Source of the DNA: Acanthosepion lycidas
Taxonomy: Eukaryota; Mollusca; Cephalopoda; Sepiida; Sepiidae
NCBI GenBank assembly: GCA_963932145.1
Contig: CAWVQA010000102.1
Span: 204,350-268,349 of the forward strand
Direction: 5' to 3'
Length of the DNA stretch: 64,000 nt
The notes beneath the pieces are model-generated. The model was not told the origin of the DNA. It worked only from the letters and a program-made list of their open reading frames with translations, and searched no databases. The position numbers and the translations under genes were made by a program. Every line of letters begins with the position of its first letter. Position 1 is the stretch's first letter. Positions 23,044-36,952 of the stretch are shown here, one piece after another.

Positions 23044-25950
23044 CATATCGATTTTCAATAATTTCATTGTTTTTCTAATGTTTTCAAACAGTTATTGATA
23101 TTTACAAACTAGCGTTGAAAAAGTAGTGAAAAAAGCTAGATTTTGCATGTAAATCGCTATGTAATTAAAAGTTGTGTAAAACATAAAATCTTAAATAAAA
23201 GTTTGACAAAACTTCTGAAACTAGTTAAAATCAATAAGTTTTGATTGATTTCATATCGATTTTCAATAATTTCATTGTTTTTCTAATGTTTTCAAAAAGT
23301 TATTTATATTTACAAACTAGCGTTAAAAAGTAGTGAAAACAGCTAGATTTTGCATGTAAATCGCTATGTAATTAAAAGTTGTGTAAAACATAAAATCTTA
23401 AATATAACTTTGTCAAAACTTCTGAAACTAGTTAAAATCAATAAGTTTTGATTGATTTCATATCGATTTTCAATAATTTCATTGTTTTTCTAATGTTTTC
23501 AAACAGTTTTTTGATATTTACAAACTAGCGTTGAAAAAGTAGTGAAAAAAGCTAGATTTTGCATGTAAATCGCTATGTTATTAAAAGTTGTGTAAAACAT
23601 AAAATCTTAAATATAACTTTGTCAAAACTTCTGAAACTAGTTAAAATCAATAAGTTTTGATTGATTTCATATCGATTTTCAATAATTTCATTGTTTTTCT
23701 AATGTTTTCAAACAGTTATTGATATTTACGCACTAGCGTTTAAAAAGTAGTGAAAAAAGCTAGATTTTGCATGTAAATCGCTATGTAATTAAAAGTTGTG
23801 TAAAACATAAAATCTTAAATATAACTTTGTCAAAACTTCTGAAACTAGTTAAAATCAATAAGTTTTGATTGATTTCATATCGATTTTCAATAATTTCATT
23901 GGTTTTCTAATGTTTTCAAAGTGTTATTGATATTTACAAACTAGCGTTAAAAAGTAGTCAAAACAGCTAGAATTTGCATGTAAATCGCTATGTAATTAAA
24001 AGTTGTGTAAAACATAAAATCTTAAATATAACTTTGTCAAAACTTCTGAAACTAGTTAAAATCAATAAGTTTTGATTGATTTCATATCGATTTTCAATAA
24101 TTTCATTGTTTTTCTAATGTTTTCAAACAGTTATTGATATTTACAAACTAGCGTTGAAAAAGTAGTGAAAAAAGCTAGATTTTGCATGTAAATCGCTATG
24201 TAATTAAAAGTTGTGTAAAACATAAAATCTTAAATATAACTTTGTCAAAACTTCTGAAACTAATTAAAATCAATAAGTTTTGATTGATTTCATATCGATT
24301 TTCAATAATTTCATTGGTTTTCTAATGTTTTCAAACAGTTATTGATATTTACAAACTAGCGTTGAAAAAGTAGTGAGAAAAGCAAGATTTTGCATGTAAA
24401 TCGCTATGTAATTAAAAGTTGTGTAAAACATAAAATCTTAAATATAACTTTGTCAAAACTTCTGAAACTAGTTAAAATCAATAAGTTTTGATTGATTTCA
24501 TATCGATTTTCAATAATTTCATTGGTTTTCTAATGTTTTCAAACAGTTATTGATATTTACAATCTAGCGTTAAAAAGTAGTCAAAACAGCTAGATTTTGC
24601 ATGTAAATCGCTATGTAATTATAAGTAGGGTAAAACATAAAATCTTAAATATAACTTAGTCAAAACTTCTGAAACTGGTTAAAATCAATAAGTTTTGATT
24701 GATTTCATACCGATTTTAAATAATTTCATTGTTTTTCTAATGTTTTCAAAGAGTTATTTATATTTACAATCTAGCGTTAAAAAGTAGTGAAAAAAGCTAG
24801 ATTTTGCATGTAAATCGCTATGTAATTAAAAGTTGTGTAAAACATAAAATCTTAAATAAAAGTTTGTCAAAACTTATGAAACTAGTTAAAATCAATAAGT
24901 TTTGATTGATTTCATATCGATTTTCAATAATTTCATTGTTTTTCTAATGTTTTCAAAAAGTTATTGATATTTACAAACTAACGTTGAAAAAGTAGTGAAA
25001 AAAGCTAGATTTTGCATGTAAATCGCTATGTAATTAAAAGTTGTGTAAAACATAAAATCTTAAATATAACTTTGTCAAAACTTCTGAAACTAGTTAAAAT
25101 CAATAAGTTTTGATTGATTTCATATCGATTTTAAATAATTTCATTGGTTTTCTAATGTTTTCAAAGTGTTATTGATATTTACAAACTAGCGTTAAAAAGT
25201 AGTCAAAACAGCTAGATTTTGCATGTAAATCGCTATGTAATTAAAAGTTGTGTAAAACATAAAATCTTAAATATAACTTTGTCAAAACTTCTGAAACTAG
25301 TTAAAATCAATAAGTTTTGATTGATTTCATATCGATTTTCAATAATTTCATTGTTTTTCTAATGTTTTCAAACAGTTATTGATATTTACAAACTAGCGTT
25401 GAAAAAGTAGTGAAAAAAGCTAGATTTTGCATGTAAATCGCTATGTAATTAAAAGTTGTGTAAAACATAAAATCTTAAATATAACTTTGTCAAAACTTCT
25501 GAAACTAGTAAAAATCAATAAGTTTTGATTGATTTCATATCGATTTTCAATAATTTCATTGGTTTTCTAATGTTTTCAAACAGTTATTGATATTTACAAA
25601 CTAGCGTTGAAACAGTAGTGAAAAAAGCAAGATTTTGCATGTAAATCGCTATGTAATTAAAAGTTGTGTAAAACATAAAATCTTAAATATAACTTTGTCA
25701 AAACTTCTGAAACTAGTTAAAATCAATAAGTTTTGATTGATTTCATATCGATTTTCAATAATTTCATTGTTTTTCTAATGTTTTCAAAGAGTTATTGATA
25801 TTTACAATCTAGCGTTAAAAAGTAGTCAAAACAGCTTGATTTTGCATGTAAATCGCTATGTAATTAAAAGTTGGGTAAAACATAAAATCTTAAATATAAC
25901 TTTGTCAAAACTTCTGAAACTAGTTAAAATCAATAAGTTTTGATTGATTT
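23044..25950 (+). repeat. 14-monomer unit Z'-Y-X-A#-F-A-B-C^-D-E-F-A-B-G
   Basis: Monomers run from 23044 to the G at 25744. The unit parallels 18060-23043 without the internal duplication. Z' keeps AAATAAAAGTTTGAC but not TAATATC. A# reads ACGCACTAGCGTTTAAAAAG near 23727. The D-position monomer (24706) is atypical: CATACCG start, TTTTAAATAATT, GA at 46-47, TTATTTATA and a GTTAAAAAGTAGTGAAAAAAGC block. The last B has GTTGAAACAGTAG instead of the ACTGTAG seen in the 10-mer copies. Confidence 0.8.
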
Positions 25951-28027
25951 CATATCGATTTTCAATAATTTCATTGTTTTTCTAATGTTTTCAAACAGTT
26001 ATTGATATTTACAAACTAGCGTTGAAAAAGTAGTGAAAAAAGCTAGATTTTGCGTGTAAATCGCTATGTAATTAAAAGTTGTGTAAAACATAAAATCTTA
26101 AATATAACTTTGTCAAAACTTCTGAAACTAGTTAAAATCAATAAGTTTTGATTGATTTCATATCGATTTTCAATAATTTCATTGGTTTTCTAATGTTTTC
26201 AAAGTGTTATTTATATTTACAAACTAGCGTTAAAAAGTAGTCAAAACAGCTAGATTTTGCATGTAAATCGCTATGTAATTAAAAGTTGTGTAAAACATAA
26301 AATCTTAAATATAACTTTGTCAAAACTTCTGAAACTAGTTAAAATCAATAAGTTTTGATTGATTTCATATCGATTTTCAATAATTTCATTGGTTTTCTAA
26401 TGTTTTCAAACAGTTATTGATATTTACAAACTAGCGTTGAAAAAGTAGTGAAAAAAGCAAGATTTTGCATGTAAATCGCTATGTAATTAAAAGTTGTGTA
26501 AAACATAAAATCTTAAATATAACTTTGTCAAAACTTCTGAAACAAGTTAAAATCAATAAGTTTTGATTGATTTCATATCGATTTTCAATAATTTCATTGT
26601 TTTTCTAATGTTTTCAAACAGTTATTGATATTTACAAACTAGCGTTGAAAAAGTAGTGAAAAAAGCTAGATTTTGCATGTAAATCGCTATGTAATTAAAA
26701 GTTGTGTAAAACATAAAATCTTAAATATAACTTTGTCAAAACTTCTGAAACTAGTAAAAATCAATAAGTTTTGATTGATTTCATATCGATTTTCAATAAT
26801 TTCATTGGTTTTCCAATGTTTTCAAACAGTTATTGATATTTACAAACTAGCGTTGAAAAAGTAGTGAAAAAAGCAAGATTTTGCATGTAAATCGCTATGT
26901 AATTAAAAGTTGTGTAAAACATAAAATCTTAAATATAACTTTGTCAAAACTTCTGAAACTAGTTAAAATCAATAAGTTTTGATTGATTTCATATCGATTT
27001 TCAATAATTTCATTGTTTTTCTAATGTTTTCAAAGAGTTATTGATATTTACAATCTAGCGTTAAAAAGTAGTCAAAACAGCTTGATTTTGCATGTAAATC
27101 GCTATGTAATTAAAAGTTGGGTAAAACATAAAATCTTAAATATAACTTTGTCAAAACTTCTGAAACTAGTTAAAATCAATAAGTTTTGATTGATTTCATA
27201 TCGATTTTCAATAATTTCATTGTTTTTCTAATGTTTTCAAACAGTTATTGATATTTACAAACTAGCGTTGAAAAAGTAGTGAAAAAAGCTAGATTTTGCG
27301 TGTAAATCGCTATGTAATTAAAAGTTGTGTAAAACATAAAATCTTAAATATAACTTTGTCAAAACTTCTGAAACTAGTTAAAATCAATAAGTTTTGATTG
27401 ATTTCATATCGATTTTCAATAATTTCATTGGTTTTCTAATGTTTTCAAAGTGTTATTGATATTTACAAACTAGCGTTAAAAAGTAGTCAAAACAGCTAGA
27501 TTTTGCATGTAAATCGCTATGTAATTAAAAGTTGTGTAAAACATAAAATCTTAAATATAACTTTGTCAAAACTTCTGAAACTAGTTAAAATCAATAAGTT
27601 TTGATTGATTTCATATCGATTTTCAATAATTTCATTGTTTTTCTAATGTTTTCAAACAGTTATTGATATTTACAAACTAGCGTTGAAAAAGTAGTGAAAA
27701 AAGCTAGATTTTGCATGTAAATCGCTATGTAATTAAAAGTTGTGTAAAACATAAAATCTTAAATATAACTTTGTCAAAACTTCTGAAACTAGTAAAAATC
27801 AATAAGTTTTGATTGATTTCATATCGATTTTCAATAATTTCATTGGTTTTCTAATGTTTTCAAACAGTTATTGATATTTACAAACTAGCGTTGAAAAAGT
27901 AGTGAAAAAAGCAAGATTTTGCATGTAAATCGCTATGTAATTAAAAGTTGTGTAAAACATAAAATCTTAAATATAACTTTGTCAAAACTTCTGAAACTAG
28001 TTAAAATCAATAAGTTTTGATTGATTT
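25951..28027 (+). repeat. H-F-B-A-B-G-H-F-A-B run
   Basis: With the G monomer at 25744 this reads G-H-F-B-A-B then G-H-F-A-B, an approximate hexamer about 1,246 bp apart (G at 25744 and at about 26990) built on a different core from C-D-E-F-A-B. H monomers carry TTTTGCGTG. Private changes include GAAACAAGTTAAAATC near 26541 and TTTTCCAATG near 26811. Confidence 0.75.
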
Positions 28028-29272
28028 CATATCGATTTTCAATAATTTCATTATTTTTCTAATGTTTTCAAAGAGTTATTGATATTTACAATCTAGCGTT
28101 AAAAAGTAGTCAAAACAGCTAGATTTTTGCATGTAAATCGCTATGTAATTAAAAGTTGGGTAAAACATAAAATCTTAAATATAACTTAGTCAAAACTTCT
28201 GAAACTAGTTAAAATCAATAAGTTTTGATTGATTTCATACCGATTTTCAATAATTTCATTGTTTTTCTAATGTTTTCAAAGTGTTATTGATATTTACAAT
28301 CTAGCGTTGAAAAAGTAGTGAAAAAAGCTAGATTTTGCATGTAAATCGCTATGTAATTAAAAGTTGTGTAAAACATAAAATCTTAAATAAAAGTTTGTCA
28401 AAACTTATGAAACTAGTTAAAATCAATAAGTTTTGATTGATTTCATATCGATTTTCAATAATTTCATTGTTTTTCTAATGTTTTCAAAAAGTTATTGATA
28501 TTTACAAACTAACGTTGAAAAAGTAGTGAAAAAAGCTAGATTTTGATGTAAATCGCTATGTAATTAAAAGTTGTGTAAAACATAAAATCTTAAATATAAC
28601 TTTGTCAAAACTTCTGAAACTAGTTAAAATCAATAAGTTTTGATTGATTTCATATCGATTTTCAATAATTTCATTGGTTTTCTAATGTTTTCAAAGTGTT
28701 ATTGATATTTACAAACTAGCGTTAAAAAGTAGTCAAAACAGCTAGATTTTGCATGTAAATCGCTATGTAATTAAAAGTTGTGTAAAACATAAAATCTTAA
28801 ATATAACTTTGTCAAAACTTCTGAAACTAGGTAAAATCAATAAGTTTTGATTGATTTCATATCGATTTTCAATAATTTCATTGTTTTTCTAATGTTTTCA
28901 AACAGTTATTGATATTTACAATCTAGCGTTGAAAAAGTATTGAAAAAAGCTAGATTTTGCATGTAAATCCCTATGTAATTAAAAGTTGTGTAAAACATAA
29001 AATCTTAAATATAACTTTGTCAAAACTTCTGAAACTAGTTAAAATCAATAAGTTTTGATTGATTTCATATCGATTTTCAATAATTTCATTGTTTTTCTAA
29101 TGTTTTCAAACAGTTATTGATATTTACAAACTAGCGTTAAAAAGTAGTGAAAAAAGCAAGATTTTGCATGTAAATCGCTATGTAATTAAAAGTTGTGTAA
29201 AACATAAAATCTTAAATATAACTTTGTCAAAACTTCTGAAACTAGTTAAAATCAATAAGTTTTGATTGATTT
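28028..29272 (+). repeat. Hexamer C-D-E-F-A2-B'', tandem copy 1
   Basis: C has CATTATTTTTC; E has AACTAACG with TTTTGATG; the fifth monomer has T65, AAGTATTGAAA and CCCTATG; the sixth (B'') has the mixed block GTTAAAAAGTAGTGAAAAAAGCAAG. The same marks recur 1,245 bp later. Differences from copy 2 seen here are AGATTTTTGC (one extra T) and CTAGGTAAAATC. Confidence 0.85.
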
Positions 29273-30516
29273 CATATCGATTTTCAATAATTTCATTATT
29301 TTTCTAATGTTTTCAAAGAGTTATTGATATTTACAATCTAGCGTTAAAAAGTAGTCAAAACAGCTAGATTTTGCATGTAAATCGCTATGTAATTAAAAGT
29401 TGGGTAAAACATAAAATCTTAAATATAACTTAGTCAAAACTTCTGAAACTAGTTAAAATCAATAAGTTTTGATTGATTTCATACCGATTTTCAATAATTT
29501 CATTGTTTTTCTAATGTTTTCAAAGTGTTATTGATATTTACAATCTAGCGTTGAAAAAGTAGTGAAAAAAGCTAGATTTTGCATGTAAATCGCTATGTAA
29601 TTAAAAGTTGTGTAAAACATAAAATCTTAAATAAAAGTTTGTCAAAACTTATGAAACTAGTTAAAATCAATAAGTTTTGATTGATTTCATATCGATTTTC
29701 AATAATTTCATTGTTTTTCTAATGTTTTCAAAAAGTTATTGATATTTACAAACTAACGTTGAAAAAGTAGTGAAAAAAGCTAGATTTTGATGTAAATCGC
29801 TATGTAATTAAAAGTTGTGTAAAACATAAAATCTTAAATATAACTTTGTCAAAACTTCTGAAACTAGTTAAAATCAATAAGTTTTGATTGATTTCATATC
29901 GATTTTCAATAATTTCATTGGTTTTCTAATGTTTTCAAAGTGTTATTGATATTTACAAACTAGCGTTAAAAAGTAGTCAAAACAGCTAGATTTTGCATGT
30001 AAATCGCTATGTAATTAAAAGTTGTGTAAAACATAAAATCTTAAATATAACTTTGTCAAAACTTCTGAAACTAGTTAAAATCAATAAGTTTTGATTGATT
30101 TCATATCGATTTTCAATAATTTCATTGTTTTTCTAATGTTTTCAAACAGTTATTGATATTTACAATCTAGCGTTGAAAAAGTATTGAAAAAAGCTAGATT
30201 TTGCATGTAAATCCCTATGTAATTAAAAGTTGTGTAAAACATAAAATCTTAAATATAACTTTGTCAAAACTTCTGAAACTAGTTAAAATCAATAAGTTTT
30301 GATTGATTTCATATCGATTTTCAATAATTTCATTGTTTTTCTAATGTTTTCAAACAGTTATTGATATTTACAAACTAGCGTTAAAAAGTAGTGAAAAAAG
30401 CAAGATTTTGCATGTAAATCGCTATGTAATTAAAAGTTGTGTAAAACATAAAATCTTAAATATAACTTTGTCAAAACTTCTGAAACTAGTTAAAATCAAT
30501 AAGTTTTGATTGATTT
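29273..30516 (+). repeat. Hexamer C-D-E-F-A2-B'', tandem copy 2
   Basis: This is the direct repeat of 28028-29272, with the CATTATTTTTC, AAGTATTGAAA and mixed-block B'' marks. It is the cleanest tandem pair of the basic hexamer in the window. Its last monomer (from 30310) also opens the segment that is repeated at 35500. Confidence 0.85.
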
Positions 30517-31762
30517 CATATCGATTTTCAATAATTTCATTGTTTTTCTAATGTTTTCAAAGAGTTATTGATATTTACAATCTAGCGTTAAAAAGTAGTC
30601 AAAACAGCTAGATTTTGCATGTGAATCGCTATGTAATTAAAAGTTGGGTAAAACATAAAATCTTAAATATAACTTAGTCAAAACTTCTGAAACTAGTTAA
30701 AATCAATAAGTTTTGATTGATTTCATATCGATTTTCAATAATTTCATTGTTTTTCTAATGTTTTCAAACAGTTATTGATATTTACAAACTAGCGTTGAAA
30801 AAGTAGTGAAAAAAGCTAGATTTTGCATGTAAATCCCTATGTAATTAAAAGTTGTGTAAAACATAAAATCTTAAATATAGCTTTGTCAAAACTTCTGAAA
30901 CTAGTTAAAATCAATAAGTTTTGATTGATTTCATATCGATTTTCAATAATTTCATTGTTTTTCTAATGTTTTCAAACAGTTATTGATATTTACAAACTAG
31001 CGTTGAAAAAGTAGTGAAAAAAGCAAGATTTTGCATGTAAATCGCTATGTAATTAAAAGTTGTGTAAAACATAAAATCTTAAATATAACTTTGTCAAAAC
31101 TTCTGAAACTAGTTAAAATCAATAAGTTTTGATTGATTTCATATCGATTTTCAATAATTTCATTGTTTTTCTAATGTTTTCAAAGAGTTATTGATATTTA
31201 CAATCTAGCGTTAAAAAGTAGTCAAAACAGCTAGATTTTGCATGTAAATCGCTATGTAATTAAAAGTTGGGTAAAACATAAAATCTTAAATATAACTTAG
31301 TCAAAACTTCTGAAACTGGTTAAAATCAATAAGTTTTGATTGATTTCATACCGATTTTCAATAATTTCATTGTTTTTCTAATGTTTTCAAAGTGTTATTG
31401 ATATTTACAATCTAGCGTTGAAAAAGTAGTGAAAAAAGCTAGATTTTGCATGTAAATCGCTATGTAATTAAAAGTTGTGTAAAACATAAAATCTTAAATA
31501 AAACTTTGTCAAAACTTATGAAACTAGTTAAAATCAATAAGTTTTGATTGATTTCATCTCGATTTTCAATAATTTCATTGTTTTTCTAATGTTTTCAAAA
31601 AGTTATTGATATTTACAAACTAGCGTTGAAAAAGTAGTGAAAAAAGCTAGATTTTGCATGTAAATCGCTATGTAATTAAAAGTTGTGTAAAACATAAAAT
31701 CTTAAATATAACTTTGTCAAAACTTCTGAAACTAGTTAAAATCAATAAGTTTTGATTGATTT
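30310..31762 (+). repeat. 7-monomer duplicated segment, left copy (offset 5,190)
   Basis: The order is B''-C-A2-B'-C-D-E. Rare marks GCATGTGAATCG (about 30618), AAATATAGC in A2, AAATAAAACTTTG in D and CATCTCG (31555) all recur 5,190 bases downstream at 35500-36952. The segment breaks at the monomer beginning 31763, where the copies continue as F here and as an A-like GA monomer there. Confidence 0.85.
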
Positions 31763-33215
31763 CATATCGATTTTCAATAATTTCATTGGTTTTCTAATGT
31801 TTTCAAAGTGTTATTGATATTTACAATCTAGCGTTAAAAAGTAGTCAAAACAGCTAGATTTTGCATGTAAATCGCTATGTAATTAAAAGTTGTGTAAAAC
31901 ATAAAATCTTAAATATAACTTTGTCAAAACTTCTGAAACTAGGTAAAATCAATAAGTTTTGATTGATTTCATATCGATTTTCAATAATTTCATTGTTTTT
32001 CTAATGTTTTCAAACAGTTATTGATATTTACAAACTAGCGTTGAAAAAGTAGTGAAAAAAGCTAGATTTTGCATGTAAATCGCTATGTAATTAAAAGTTG
32101 TGTAAAACATAAAATCTTAAATATAACTTTGTCAAAACTTCTGAAACTAGTTAAAATCAATAAGTTTTGATTGATTTCATATCGATTTTCAATAATTTCA
32201 TTGGTTTTCTAATGTTTTCAAACAGTTATTGATATTTACAAACTAGCGTTGAAAAAGTAGTGAAAAAAGCAAGATTTTGCATGTAAATCGATATGTAATT
32301 AAAAGTTGTGTAAAACATAAAATCTTAAATATAACTTTGTCAAAACTTCTGAAACTAGTTAAAATCAATAAGTTTTGATTGATTTCATATCGATTTTCAA
32401 TAATTTCATTGTTTTTCTAATGTTTTCAAAGAGTTATTGATATTTACAATCTAGCGTTAAAAAGTAGTCAAAACAGCTAGATTTTGCATGTAAATCGCTA
32501 TGTAATTAAAAGTTGGGTAAAACATAAAATCTTAAATATAACTTAGTCAAAACTTCTGAAACTAGTTAAAATCAATAAGTTTTGATTGATTTCATACCGA
32601 TTTTCAATAATTTCATTGTTTTTCTAATGTTTTCAAAGAGTTATTGATATTTACAATCTAGCGTTAAAAAGTAGTCAAAACAGCTAGATTTTGCATGTAA
32701 ATCGCTATGTAATTAAAAGTTGGGTAAAACATAAAATCTTAAATATAACTTAGTCAAAACTTCTGAAACTGGTTAAAATCAATAAGTTTTGTTTGATTTC
32801 ATACCGATTTTCAATAATTTCATTGTTTTTCTAATGTTTTCAAAGTGTTATTGATATTTACAATCTAGCGTTGAAAAAGTAGTGAAAAAAGCTAGATTTT
32901 GCATGTAAATCGCTATGTAATTAAAAGTTGTGTAAAACATAAAATCTTAAATATAACTTTATCAAAACTTCTGAAACTAGTTAAAATCAATAAGTTTTGA
33001 TTGATTTCTTATCGATTTTCAATAATTTCATTGGTTTTCTAATGTTTTCAAAGAGTTATTGATATTTACAATCTAGCGTTGAAAAAGTAGTGAAAAAAGC
33101 TAGATTTTGCATGTAAATCGCTATGTAATTAAAAGTTGTTTAAAACATAAAATCTTAAATAAAAGTTTGTCAAAACTTCTGAAACTAGTTAAAATCAATA
33201 AGTTTTGATTGATTT
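31763..33215 (+). repeat. F-A-B-C-C2-D'-I run
   Basis: F has T65, unusual for the class, and ends CTAGGTAAAATC. B carries CGATATG without the GGAAATC of B*. C2 begins CATACCG with GA at 46-47 and ends ACTGGTT. D' ends ACTTTATC with CTTCTG. I begins CTTATCG and has GG, GA, T65, the long block and GTTGTTTAAAAC. The D'-I pair recurs six more times to the right. Confidence 0.75.
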
Positions 33216-35499
33216 CATATCGATTTTCAATAATTTCATTGTTTTTCTAATGTTTTCAAACAGTTATTGATATTTACAAACTAGCGTTGAAAAAGTAGTG
33301 AAAAAAGCTAGATTTTGCATGTAAATCGCTATGTAATTAAAAGTTGTGTAAAACATAAAATCTTAAATATAACTTTGTCAAAACTTCTGAAACTAGTTAA
33401 AATCAATAAGTTTTGATTGATTTCATATCGATTTTCAATAATTTCATTGGTTTTCTAATGTTTTCAAACAGTTATTGATATTTACAAACTAGCGTTGAAA
33501 AAGTAGTGAAAAAAGCAAGATTTTGCATGTAAATCGATATGTAATTAAAAGTTGTGTAAAACATAAAATCTTAAATATAACTTTGTCAAAACTTCTGAAA
33601 CTAGTTAAAATCAATAAGTTTTGATTGATTTCATATCGATTTTCAATAATTTCATTGTTTTTCTAATGTTTTCAAAGAGTTATTGATATTTACAATCTAG
33701 CGTTAAAAAGTAGTCAAAACAGCTAGATTTTGCATGTAAATCGCTATGTAATTAAAAGTTGGGTAAAACATAAAATCTTAAATAAAAGTTTGTCAAAACT
33801 TATGAAACTAGTTAAAATCAATAAGTTTTGATTGATTTCATATCGATTTTCAATAATTTCATTGTTTTTCTAATGTTTTCAAAAAGTTATTGATATTTAC
33901 AAACTAACGTTGAAAAAGTAGTGAAAAAAGCTAGATTTTGCATGTAAATCGCTATGTAATTTAAAGTTGTGTAAAACATAAAATCTTAAATATAACTTTG
34001 TCAAAACTTCTGAAACTAGTTAAAATCAATAAGTTTTGATTGATTTCATATCGATTTTAAATAATTTCATTGGTTTTCTAATGTTTTCAAAGTGTTATTG
34101 ATATTTACAAACTAGCGTTAAAAAGTAGTCAAAACAGCTAGATTTTGCATGTAAATCGCTATGTAATTAAAAGTTGTGTAAAACATAAAATCTTAAATAT
34201 AACTTTGTCAAAACTTCTGAAACTAGTTAAAATCAATAAGTTTTGATTGATTTCATATCGATTTTCAATAATTTCATTGTTTTTCTAATGTTTTCAAACA
34301 GTTATTGATATTTACAAACTAGCGTTGAAAAAGTAGTGAAAAAAGCTAGATTTTGCATGTAAATCCCTATGTAATTAAAAGTTGTGTAAAACATAAAATC
34401 TTAAATATAACTTTGTCAAAACTTCTGAAACTAGTTAAAATCAATAAGTTTTGATTGATTTCATATCGATTTTCAATAATTTCATTGGTTTTCTAATGTT
34501 TTCAAACAGTTATTGATATTTACAAACTAGCGTTGAAAAAGTAGTGAAAAAAGCAAGATTTTGCATGTAAATCGCTATGTAATTAAAAGTTGTGTAAAAC
34601 ATAAAATCTTAAATATAACTTTGTCAAAACTTCTGAAACTAGTTAAAATCAATAAGTTTTGATTGATTTCATATCGATTTTCAATAATTTCATTGTTTTT
34701 CTAATGTTTTCAAAGAGTTATTTATATTTACAATCTAGCGTTAAAAAGTAGTCAAAACAGCTAGATTTTGCATGTAAATCGCTATGTAATTAAAAGTTGG
34801 GTAAAACATAAAATCTTAAATATAACTTAGTCAAAACTTCTGAAACTGGTTAAAATCAATAAGTTTTGATTGATTTCATACCGATTTTCAATAATTTCAT
34901 TGTTTTTCTAATGTTTTCAAAGTGTTATTGATATTTACAATCTAGCGTTGAAAAAGTAGTGAAAAAAGCTAGATTTTGCATGTAAATCGCTATGTAATTA
35001 AAAGTTGTGTAAAACATAAAATCTTAAATAAAACTTTGTCAAAACTTCTGAAACTAGTTAAAATCAATAAGTTTTGATTGATTTCATATCGATTTTCAAT
35101 AATTTCATTGGTTTTCTAATGTTTTCAAAGTGTTATTGATATTTACAAACTAGCGTTAAAAAGTAGTCAAAACAGCTAGATTTTGCATGTAAATCGCTAT
35201 GTAATTAAAAGTTGTGTAAAACATAAAATCTTAAATATAACTTTGTCAAAACTTCTGAAACTAGTTAAAATCAATAAGTTTTGATTGATTTCATATCGAT
35301 TTTCAATAATTTCATTGTTTTTCTAATGTTTTCAAACAGTTATTGATATTTACAAACTAGCGTTGAAAAAGTAGTGAAAAAAGCTAGATTTTGCATGTAA
35401 ATCGCTATGTAATTGAAAGTTGTGTAAAACATAAAATCTTAAATATAACTTTGTCAAAACTTCTGAAACTAGTAAAAATCAATAAGTTTTGATTGATTT
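33216..35499 (+). repeat. 11-monomer duplicated segment, left copy (offset 4,360)
   Basis: The order is A-B-(C/D)-E-F-A2-B-C-D-F-A, starting at 33216. Homology begins earlier, inside the previous monomer, at GTTGTTTAAAAC (33135). Rare marks TATGTAATTTAAAG, TTTTAAATAATTTC and TAATTGAAAG recur at exactly +4,360. The match stops near 35525, where this copy reads CATTGTTTTT and the other CATTGGTTTT. The E expected between D and F is missing in both copies. Confidence 0.85.
33632..33838 (+). repeat. Hybrid monomer C/D
   Basis: The left part is C (GA at 46-47, T65, short block, GTTGGG). The right part is D (AAATAAAAGTTTGTC, CTTATG), and an E follows as it would after D. One monomer has therefore been lost in register. 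The duplicate at 37992 is the same hybrid, so the exchange predates the 4,360-bp duplication. Confidence 0.85.
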
Positions 35500-36952
35500 C
35501 ATATCGATTTTCAATAATTTCATTGTTTTTCTAATGTTTTCAAACAGTTATTGATATTTACAAACTAGCGTTAAAAAGTAGTGAAAAAAGCAAGATTTTG
35601 CATGTAAATCGCTATGTAATTAAAAGTTGTGTAAAACATAAAATCTTAAATATAACTTTGTCAAAACTTCTGAAACTAGTTAAAATCAATAAGTTTTGAT
35701 TGATTTCATATCGATTTTCAATAATTTCATTGTTTTTCTAATGTTTTCAAAGAGTTATTGATATTTACAATCTAGCGTTAAAAAGTAGTCAAAACAGCTA
35801 GATTTTGCATGTGAATCGCTATGTAATTAAAAGTTGGGTAAAACATAAAATCTTAAATATAACTTAGTCAAAACTTCTGAAACTAGTTAAAATCAATAAG
35901 TTTTGATTGATTTCATATCGATTTTCAATAATTTCATTGTTTTTCTAATGTTTTCAAACAGTTATTGATATTTACAAACTAGCGTTGAAAAAGTAGTGAA
36001 AAAAGCTAGATTTTGCATGTAAATCCCTATGTAATTAAAAGTTGTGTAAAACATAAAATCTTAAATATAGCTTTGTCAAAACTTCTGAAACTAGTTAAAA
36101 TCAATAAGTTTTGATTGATTTCATATCGATTTTCAATAATTTCATTGTTTTTCTAATGTTTTCAAACAGTTATTGATATTTACAAACTAGCGTTGAAAAA
36201 GTAGTGAAAAAAGCAAGATTTTGCATGTAAATCGCTATGTAATTAAAAGTTGTGTAAAACATAAAATCTTAAATATAACTTTGTCAAAACTTCTGAAACT
36301 AGTTAAAATCAATAAGTTTTGATTGATTTCATATCGATTTTCAATAATTTCATTGTTTTTCTAATGTTTTCAAAGAGTTATTGATATTTACAATCTAGCG
36401 TTAAAAAGTAGTCAAAACAGCTAGATTTTGCATGTAAATCGCTATGTAATTAAAAGTTGGGTAAAACATAAAATCTTAAATATAACTTAGTCAAAACTTC
36501 TGAAACTGGTTAAAATCAATAAGTTTTGATTGATTTCATACCGATTTTCAATAATTTCATTGTTTTTCTAATGTTTTCAAAGTGTTATTGATATTTACAA
36601 TCTAGCGTTGAAAAAGTAGTGAAAAAAGCTAGATTTTGCATGTAAATCGCTATGTAATTAAAAGTTGTGTAAAACATAAAATCTTAAATAAAACTTTGTC
36701 AAAACTTATGAAACTAGTTAAAATCAATAAGTTTTGATTGATTTCATCTCGATTTTCAATAATTTCATTGTTTTTCTAATGTTTTCAAAAAGTTATTGAT
36801 ATTTACAAACTAGCGTTGAAAAAGTAGTGAAAAAAGCTAGATTTTGCATGTAAATCGCTATGTAATTAAAAGTTGTGTAAAACATAAAATCTTAAATATA
36901 ACTTTGTCAAAACTTCTGAAACTAGTTAAAATCAATAAGTTTTGATTGATTT
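35500..36952 (+). repeat. 7-monomer duplicated segment, right copy (offset 5,190)
   Basis: This repeats 30310-31762 with the GTGAATCG, ATAGC and CATCTCG marks. It is embedded between the two copies of the 4,360-bp duplication, so the two long duplications interleave. Confidence 0.85.
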
